Assembly: GCA_965369375.1 (NCBI GenBank)
Contig: CBDUQN010000039.1
Coordinates: forward strand, 1 to 27,837
From: CBDUQN01 sp965369375
GTDB taxonomy: Bacteria; Krumholzibacteriota; Krumholzibacteriia; Krumholzibacteriales; Krumholzibacteriaceae
DNA: 27,837 nt
Direction of reading: 5' to 3'
This document shows positions 21,893 to 27,837 of this stretch, piece by piece. The notes beneath the pieces were generated by a model that had not been told where the DNA came from, ran no database searches, and saw only the letters and a list, made by a program, of their open reading frames with translations. Numbering within the stretch: the stretch's first letter is position 1; the number at the start of each line of letters is the position of its first letter. Both the position numbers and the translations under genes were made by a program.

Positions 21893-24598
21893 ATGGTGGA
21901 GATCAACAGGCAGCGGGTAGTTCCGGTCTACATAGAAGACGAGATGCGCAGCAGCTACCTCGACTACGCGATGAGTGTGATCGTTTCACGCGCCCTGCCC
22001 GATGTGCGCGACGGCCTCAAGCCGGTGCATCGCAGGATTCTTCTCGCAATGAACGATCTCAGCCTCGCGCACAACAGACCGTTCCGGAAATCCGCCAAGC
22101 TCACCGGTGACGTTACGGGTAACTACCATCCCCACGGGACCGCCGCGGTCTATGATGCGGTCGTGCGCCTCGCGCAGGATTTCTCGATGCGTTACCCGAT
22201 CGTAGACGGGCAGGGCAACTTCGGTTCCATCGACGGTGATCCGGCGGCGGCGGAGCGGTACACCGAGGTGAGGATGACGGCGGTCGCCGAGGAGCTGCTT
22301 CGGGATATCGACAAGGAGACGGTCGAGTTCGGCCCCAACTACGACGAGACGCGGCAGATGGCCCTCGTGCTGCCCTCGAGGGTGCCGAACCTGTTGATGA
22401 ACGGCGCCACGGGCATAGCGGTCGGCATGGCGACGAATATTCCGCCGCACAATCTGGGCGAGATCGTGGACGGTCTCACCGCTGTTCTCGACGATCCGGA
22501 GATAACGCCCGAGGGTCTCTGCAAGATCGTGACCGGCCCCGACTTCCCGACGGGCGGCGTTATTTACGGACGCGCGGGAATATTGGAGGCGTACAAGACG
22601 GGAAGGGGAAAGATAACACTCAGGGCGCAGGCGAATATCGAGACGCAGCAGAGCGGGAAGACGAGCATCATCGTCAGTGAAATCCCCTATCAGACGAACA
22701 AGGCCTCGATTATCGAGAAGATTGCCGACCTCGTGCACGCCGGCAAGCTGGAGGGCATTTCCGACATCCGGGACGAATCGGACAAGGAAGGAATGCGGAT
22801 TGTCATCGAGCTCAAGAAAGACTCCTATCCGAAGGTGGTCCTCAACCGGCTCTACTCAAGCACACAGCTTCAGGTGACATTCGCGGTCATCATGCTCGCC
22901 CTCGACAAGCTGCGGCCCGTCGTCATGAACATCAAGGAGATGATGTCGGCGTTTCTCGCTCACCGCGAGGAAGTCGTAACGAGGCGCACGCAGTACGACC
23001 TCAGGCGTGCGGAGGAACGCGCGCATATACTCGAAGGATACAAGATCGCCCTCGATGAAATCGATGCGATCGTGCAACTGATAAAGAAGAGCGCCACGCC
23101 GGCGGAGGCCAAGGAAGGCCTCATGAAGAGATTCAAGCTCACCGAGATTCAGGCGCAGGCGATCCTCGATCTCCGTCTTCAGCGCCTCACCGGTCTCGAG
23201 CGGCAAAAGATCGAAGAGGAGTACCTCGATCTCATCAAGCAGATCGAGTACTTCCGGTCGATTCTCGACAGCAGAACGCGGATGCTCGGTATCATCAAGG
23301 ACGAGCTCGTTGACATAAAGAAACGCTTCGGTGACGAGCGAAGAACGGAAATCGTCGAGGAGGAAGGGGAATTCCAGATCGAAGATCTGATCGCCGAAGA
23401 GAATATGATCATAACGATAACACACAGCGGCTATATCAAGCGCATTCCGATCGACACCTACCGGCGGCAGCGAAGAGGCGGAACGGGGGTTACAGGGCTC
23501 GGCATGAAGGATGAGGACTTTGTCGAGCACCTCTTCATCGCGTCCACCCATAGCTATATCCTCTTCTTTACCGACAAGGGGAAGTGTTTCCGGGTCAAGG
23601 TGCATGAGATTCCCCAGGGCGGCCGCCTCGCGAGGGGCAAGGCGATCGTGAACCTGGTCGAAATGTCGAGGGACGAGAATATAACGGCATTCGTTCCGGT
23701 CAGCGACTTCGGAGAGGATGCCTACCTCATGATGGCGACGCGACTGGGGAACGTGAAAAAGACACACCTCTCCGCCTATGTGAATGTTCACCGGGGTGGG
23801 ATCCAAGCCATAATGCTCATGGACGAAGATCGTTTGATCAGCGCCCGGCTGACCTCGGGAGACGATGATATCATACTGGCAAAGCGCAAGGGCAAGGCGA
23901 TACGATTCAGCGAACGTGACGCTCGTGTAATGGGACGCAGAACACGGGGCGTGCGGGGCGTGAGACTCGAGGGGGACGACGAGGTCGTGGAAATGGTCGT
24001 CGTGAAGCGGGGCGCCGAGATTCTCTGTGTTACAGAGCGTGGCTACGGAAAGAGAACGCGTATCAGCGATTACAGAAACATCAGGCGCGGAGGAAAGGGC
24101 GTCGTCTGTATTTCCACGGGTGGACGCAACGGCGACCTCGTCACGGTCAAGGAGGTCTTCGAATCCGACGAGGTGATGATGATCACCAAGAACGGGATGG
24201 TCATACGTTGTCCGATGGAGGGGATCTCCATACTCGGGCGTCCGGCGAAGGGAGTAAAGCTGATAAACCTGAAAGAGGGAGACTCCGTGGTCGATGTGGC
24301 TTTGATAGCGGGCGAGGGAGAGGCCGATAAGGAGGAGGAAGCGGAAGTAGTGGGGGAAGCGGATAAGGAGAATGGGGTGGACAAAGAGCCCGTGCCTCAG
24401 CAGGCCCCGCTCCCCGGAATGGAGGAAATCACGGGCGAAGTGGAGACGGAAGTCGGCGAGGAAGACGAAAAGAAAGTGGAGGCGGAAGCGGTGGAGGCGG
24501 AAGGCACACCGGTGAAGGGCAAGGCGAAGAAGAAGGTATCCAAGAAGGCATCGGCAGAGAGACAAGCCAAAGCGGACAAAGGCAGAAAGAGAAGATAA
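21893..24598 (+). CDS. gyrA: DNA gyrase subunit A
   Basis: DNA-cleaving subunit of gyrase, 901 residues. The N-terminal winged-helix and tower part starts MVEINRQRVVPVYIEDEMRSSYLDYAMSVI (cut: residues 1-30). The catalytic Tyr123 is in AAAERYTEV. The quinolone pocket reads HPHGTAAVYD (79-88), with Thr and Ala where E. coli has Asp82 and Ser83. The C-terminal beta-pinwheel carries the GyrA box QRRGGTG, needed for DNA wrapping. Residues from about 807 to 901 are a low-complexity acidic then Lys/Arg-rich tail. GGAGG is 10 bases before the ATG. The stop TAA overlaps the next gene's ATG by one base. This confirms gyrase rather than topoisomerase IV. Confidence 0.98.
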   Translation: MVEINRQRVVPVYIEDEMRSSYLDYAMSVIVSRALPDVRDGLKPVHRRILLAMNDLSLAHNRPFRKSAKLTGDVTGNYHPHGTAAVYDAVVRLAQDFSMRYPIVDGQGNFGSIDGDPAAAERYTEVRMTAVAEELLRDIDKETVEFGPNYDETRQMALVLPSRVPNLLMNGATGIAVGMATNIPPHNLGEIVDGLTAVLDDPEITPEGLCKIVTGPDFPTGGVIYGRAGILEAYKTGRGKITLRAQANIETQQSGKTSIIVSEIPYQTNKASIIEKIADLVHAGKLEGISDIRDESDKEGMRIVIELKKDSYPKVVLNRLYSSTQLQVTFAVIMLALDKLRPVVMNIKEMMSAFLAHREEVVTRRTQYDLRRAEERAHILEGYKIALDEIDAIVQLIKKSATPAEAKEGLMKRFKLTEIQAQAILDLRLQRLTGLERQKIEEEYLDLIKQIEYFRSILDSRTRMLGIIKDELVDIKKRFGDERRTEIVEEEGEFQIEDLIAEENMIITITHSGYIKRIPIDTYRRQRRGGTGVTGLGMKDEDFVEHLFIASTHSYILFFTDKGKCFRVKVHEIPQGGRLARGKAIVNLVEMSRDENITAFVPVSDFGEDAYLMMATRLGNVKKTHLSAYVNVHRGGIQAIMLMDEDRLISARLTSGDDDIILAKRKGKAIRFSERDARVMGRRTRGVRGVRLEGDDEVVEMVVVKRGAEILCVTERGYGKRTRISDYRNIRRGGKGVVCISTGGRNGDLVTVKEVFESDEVMMITKNGMVIRCPMEGISILGRPAKGVKLINLKEGDSVVDVALIAGEGEADKEEEAEVVGEADKENGVDKEPVPQQAPLPGMEEITGEVETEVGEEDEKKVEAEAVEAEGTPVKGKAKKKVSKKASAERQAKADKGRKRR

Positions 24599-26487
24599 TG
24601 AACGGTCGCGCGTGCAAGCGACAGCCGGTCTATTATGCAATCGCTCTTGTAGCGATTACGATCACGGGGCTCGGTGCGTACGCGCCGGAGGAACGTCACG
24701 TCGACACGCCTTTTTCCCACGAAGCAGGGCGCGTGAACATGAACCTGCCAGCTAACGGGAGTCTCGGGGAAGCGCGCTTCGGCGATAAGCTCAGAGGAAT
24801 TCGATGGCCCGGGCCGGACGGCATTGAATTTCTCGGGGTCGGGGGGCTCCAGGCACGGTTCAGGGTCGAGGGGGAGGACTCTTCGCGGTTTATCGATCCG
24901 TTCGTCTTCGAGGCGGTTCAAACCGGCTTCGAGAAACGCGTCCTGTCGGAAGGATGCAGCGGCGGCAAGCGGTACCCGCACCGCGGGCGGGATGACGACG
25001 GCGACGGCGCCGTGGACGAGGACGAGCTCGATTGTATCGACAACGACGGCGACGGTCTGGTGGACGAGGATTTCGCGGCAGTCGGCAATGAAATGATCGT
25101 GACGCGGGCGGTCGAGCGGATGAGCGGACTCGTTCTCACGCAGAGAAGCTATGCGTGGGCATACGGGCACGTGAGGGATTTCATAGGGTTTTCAACCACG
25201 CTTCAGTACCCCGCCCGGCGCGATGAGCGGCTGCCGGCCATACGAGAGCTCGAAGCGGCGCTGTATATCGATTTTCAGATAGGTAAAGCGGATGACGGGT
25301 CCCGGGGCGCCAACGATCGCTTCTTCATCATTCGCGGGAAAAACAGAGACCAGGCGGAGAAAGGGTCTATAGAATTCATCGCAGCGATGGATTCCCGCAT
25401 CAACGATGCGCTTGCCGCCGTCGTCGTTTTCGGTGCAACGGGGCCGGGCGGCGACATGCTGGATGGAGAATGTATAGTCGTCGATGCATCGGCGGTGGGC
25501 CGCTTGCTGTGGGAACATATCCCGGAGCTCGAAAACGAAGATGATCCCGCGCTCCGGGTCGATGTTGAAAAGCACGCTGCGGATATGGTTGCAGCCAGCG
25601 GCGGAGAACGGGATTACGCGATCGAGGTGGCATCGGTAACGCGGGCGCTCGAGGGGGATATGGCATTTGTATTTCTCCTCGAAACGATCCCGGTGCTAAG
25701 GCCCGGCGGAAGGCTGGTACTGGAGTGGGCGCTCGTATTCGGGAGGTCCGAAGCGGCGCTGCTGAGAAATGTGCAGCGCGCAATTGCCACGTACCGGGGA
25801 ATGATCGATGAGCGGGGTGAGGTTCACCGGTGGGTCGTGCCCGCGAGAAAGGCTGCCCGAAAGACGCTCGAAGCGAGGCTTGCGACGGTGTGGGAGCAGA
25901 GCAGCAGGCGGCCCGCGGCGGTGATCGTTCTCCCCGAGGAGCTCGAGATCGAGGAAATCGAATGGCTGCGCGTCGGGGCACGCAGGAACGTCACGTACGA
26001 GCAGATAGGTTCGAAGATACTGGTGACCCTCGAGCGGGAGCTTCTCGAGCAGGTGGACGCGATTGTTATCGAGGGACAGCTAAGCGATGGCACCGTCATC
26101 ATGTCTCAGATCGGCCGGGAGCAGATCGAGGTCTACCTGGCGGACGAGGCCTTTCCTCCGGGCAGTCTTCCGGAAGAGAGCATGCAACTCTATCCCAATC
26201 CGTTTCTCACCACACTCATCATCAATATGCGCGTTTACGATCTTCCCGCCAATTCCAGCAGGAGCGCCGGCGCGAAGGGGAACGGCGACAGTTCGGTGAA
26301 GATCTACGATGTTCAGGGAAGGCTCGTAAAGACGATCATCGAACAGGACGCGATGCATCCCGGTGATTATTCCTATTCATGGAACGGGATGGATGAATAT
26401 GGCGTCGAGGTCGCCCCAGGCGTGTACTACTGCAAGCTCCAGCTCGGGAGCAGGTCGCTTACGAAGAGGGTGATCCTGCTACGGTGA
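24598..26487 (+). CDS. secreted protein with calcium-type Asp repeats and C-terminal FlgD-Ig/T9SS-like sorting domain
   Basis: Function unknown, 629 residues. Residues 11-30 form a hydrophobic segment preceded by Arg/Lys residues (signal peptide or anchor). Two EF-hand/thrombospondin-3-like Asp-rich loops occur: DDDGDGAVDEDE (132-143) and DNDGDGLVDEDF (148-159). The middle 170-520 has no motif that I recognise. The C-terminal 99 residues (from 531) begin LYPNPF, contain VKIYDVQGRLVKTI, GDYSYSWNGMDEYG and APGVYYCKLQ, and end LTKRVILLR. This is the pattern of FlgD-Ig-like/type A sorting domains, found on secreted proteins of Bacteroidota, Krumholzibacteria and relatives. Its ATG overlaps the gyrA stop, and its stop overlaps the hflX GTG (GTGA). 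Secretion is inferred; T9SS genes are not in this window. Confidence 0.85.
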   Translation: MNGRACKRQPVYYAIALVAITITGLGAYAPEERHVDTPFSHEAGRVNMNLPANGSLGEARFGDKLRGIRWPGPDGIEFLGVGGLQARFRVEGEDSSRFIDPFVFEAVQTGFEKRVLSEGCSGGKRYPHRGRDDDGDGAVDEDELDCIDNDGDGLVDEDFAAVGNEMIVTRAVERMSGLVLTQRSYAWAYGHVRDFIGFSTTLQYPARRDERLPAIRELEAALYIDFQIGKADDGSRGANDRFFIIRGKNRDQAEKGSIEFIAAMDSRINDALAAVVVFGATGPGGDMLDGECIVVDASAVGRLLWEHIPELENEDDPALRVDVEKHAADMVAASGGERDYAIEVASVTRALEGDMAFVFLLETIPVLRPGGRLVLEWALVFGRSEAALLRNVQRAIATYRGMIDERGEVHRWVVPARKAARKTLEARLATVWEQSSRRPAAVIVLPEELEIEEIEWLRVGARRNVTYEQIGSKILVTLERELLEQVDAIVIEGQLSDGTVIMSQIGREQIEVYLADEAFPPGSLPEESMQLYPNPFLTTLIINMRVYDLPANSSRSAGAKGNGDSSVKIYDVQGRLVKTIIEQDAMHPGDYSYSWNGMDEYGVEVAPGVYYCKLQLGSRSLTKRVILLR

Positions 26488-27812
26488 CCAAGGCATTCTA
26501 TATCCCCCCATCGAGGGCTCCGGAAGAGAGAGCCTATCTGGTAGGCGTTACACTTCCCAGAATAAAAAGAGAAGAAACGATCGAGCATATCCACGAGCTC
26601 GAGCTTCTCGCGCGCACGGCCAGCGCCGATGTGATCGGCCACACGATACAGAACAGAACGAGAATAGACGGCTCGACATACATCGGTGCGGGAAAGATCA
26701 ACGATCTCGCAAAGGCGGTCTATGACCAAAAGATCAATCTCGTCATATTCGACGACGACCTCTCGCCCGCGCAGGCCCGCAACATCGAGAAGCGCCTCGG
26801 TATCAACATCATCGACCGGACAGAGCTGATCCTCGACATATTCGCGCGACGGGCACGCACGCGGCAGGCAAAAATCCAGGTCGAGATAGCGCAGTTGATA
26901 TACGCGCTGCCGCGGCTCAGGCGGCTCTGGGACCACCTATCGCGGCAGGCCGGCGGAATCGGCACGCGGGGCCCCGGAGAAACGCAGCTCGAGGTGGACC
27001 GAAGAAAAGTCCGCGAACGCATCGCGCATTTGAAGAGAGAGCTCGGAAAAATCAGCAGGGGAGTGAGCGAACGGCGAAAGAAACGAAGCGCCCTCTTCAA
27101 CGTAACGGCGGTCGGGTACACGAATGCGGGCAAATCGACCCTTCTCAACCGTGTTGCGGGAAGCAGGGTCGTTCAGAGCAATCGCCTCTTTTCCACGCTC
27201 GACTCGACGACGCGCAAGATAGAGGGCACCGACGGGAAGCATTTCACGCTTACCGACACGATCGGGTTTATCAGAAAACTCCCTCCGCATCTCGTTGTGA
27301 GCTTCAGGGCGACACTCCTCGATGTCAGGGAAGCCGATCTGCTGCTCCATGTCGTAGACGCCGCAACCCCCGGCTACGAGGAGCGCATAACCGCCGTCAA
27401 TACGGTTCTCGGGAGCGTGTTCAAAGGCGCCGCGCGCGGCGACGACGGAGAAGACAGGGGGCGGACGATTCTAGTCCTGAACAAGATCGACCTCGTCGAG
27501 GAACCAGAAGAGAGAGCGGCCCTCGCACAGAAACACGAGGGGGCGGTGCTCATCAGCGCGGCCGATGGCTATGGAATCGACGAGCTCATGTCCGGCATCC
27601 AATCGCACCTGGAACGGGATCTGGTGAGCGCTCAGGTTATCGTTTCACCTGAAGACGGAAAGGCGATTTCGATTATCGAGGAGAAATCGAAAGTTCTGGA
27701 GAGGCGGCTGGATGACGGGCGCATGGTGTTCGATGTGCGGGTCAGAAAGAGACACGTATCATCGCTCGAGGAGATCGCCGATGTGCGCCTGCGGCCGCTC
27801 GATTCCGTGTGA
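26484..27812 (+). CDS. hflX: ribosome-associated GTPase HflX
   Basis: GTPase that binds the 50S subunit and rescues stalled or heat-damaged ribosomes, 442 residues. The N-terminal HflX domain (about 1-205) ends in the family hallmark GGIGTRGPGETQLEVDRRKV (158-177), after a helical hairpin. The G domain shows G1 GYTNAGKS (211-218), G3 DTIGF (258-262) with the RKLPPHLVVSFRATL hallmark, and G4 NKID. A further C-terminal domain follows. The start is GTG 26484, with GAGGGTGATCC about 7 bases before it. It overlaps the stop of the secreted protein by 4 bases. The ending falls 25 bases before the window edge. Confidence 0.97.
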   Translation: MTKAFYIPPSRAPEERAYLVGVTLPRIKREETIEHIHELELLARTASADVIGHTIQNRTRIDGSTYIGAGKINDLAKAVYDQKINLVIFDDDLSPAQARNIEKRLGINIIDRTELILDIFARRARTRQAKIQVEIAQLIYALPRLRRLWDHLSRQAGGIGTRGPGETQLEVDRRKVRERIAHLKRELGKISRGVSERRKKRSALFNVTAVGYTNAGKSTLLNRVAGSRVVQSNRLFSTLDSTTRKIEGTDGKHFTLTDTIGFIRKLPPHLVVSFRATLLDVREADLLLHVVDAATPGYEERITAVNTVLGSVFKGAARGDDGEDRGRTILVLNKIDLVEEPEERAALAQKHEGAVLISAADGYGIDELMSGIQSHLERDLVSAQVIVSPEDGKAISIIEEKSKVLERRLDDGRMVFDVRVRKRHVSSLEEIADVRLRPLDSV

Positions 27813-27837
27813 TCCATTCTCTGTGCGCCTGCGGCCG
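27782..27837. repeat. 16-bp direct repeat at the end of the window
   Basis: TGTGCGCCTGCGGCCG occurs at 27782-27797 (inside the hflX end) and again at 27822-27837, the last 16 bases of the window, a 40-base offset. It can be a true short duplication or an artefact of the sequence end. Confidence 0.85.

Noticed and set aside
22856..24640. Long open frame (594 codons) antisense to gyrA
   Set aside because: Composition is that of a mirrored gyrA frame; no domain, no ribosome-binding site.
1..27837. CRISPR arrays, insertion sequences, prophage, tRNA or rRNA genes
   Set aside because: No spaced repeats, transposase or integrase frames, terminal inverted repeats, or tRNA/rRNA-like segments were seen on either strand.

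Overview
This window carries a bacterial chromosomal replication origin and the conserved genes on both sides of it. The lineage looks like an uncultured member of the FCB (Fibrobacterota-Chlorobiota-Bacteroidota) or Krumholzibacteria/Eisenbacteria type. Evidence for this is the moderately high GC content, long C-terminal 'YPNPF...VYDVQGRLV...W(N/D)G' sorting-type domains on secreted proteins, a lysine at the conserved YidC hydrophilic-groove position, and GTG/TTG starts. The phylum is an inference; no rRNA is present to settle it.

Layout, left to right. (1) 140-2674, plus strand: a PolX-type DNA polymerase/PHP nuclease and an Hsp20 chaperone followed by a textbook terminator. (2) 2891-7166, minus strand: an operon that reads (in transcription order) beta-helix lipoprotein, parA, parB, M23 peptidase, bactofilin, driven by a strong promoter at 7202-7230. 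Two near-perfect parS sites lie just upstream of it. (3) 7485-14932, minus strand: the classical rpmH-rnpA-yidD-yidC-jag-mnmE-mnmG-rsmG block. The 44-codon rpmH lies at 14798-14932. (4) 14933-17246: the origin, split around dnaA. DnaA-box-like 9-mers occur upstream of dnaA and, more densely, in the dnaA-dnaN gap. In that gap a five-fold CTA repeat (DnaA-trio-like) leads into an AT-rich stretch. (5) 17247-27812, plus strand: dnaN, recF, a DciA-like DUF721 gene, gyrB, gyrA, a secreted calcium-repeat protein and hflX, several with overlapping stop and start codons.

Transcription diverges from the origin, so almost every gene is co-directional with replication; only polX and hsp20 are head-on. 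The genes cover initiation (dnaA, dciA, dnaN), supercoiling (gyrAB), repair (recF, polX), segregation (parABS with bactofilin and a wall peptidase), membrane insertion (yidC/yidD) and tRNA/rRNA modification (mnmE, mnmG, rsmG).

Most of the region is ordinary core genome. The unusual parts are the two envelope or secreted proteins embedded by translational overlap in housekeeping operons (before parA and after gyrA), the ParAB-peptidase-bactofilin linkage, the GyrA quinolone-pocket residues, and the architecture of the origin.
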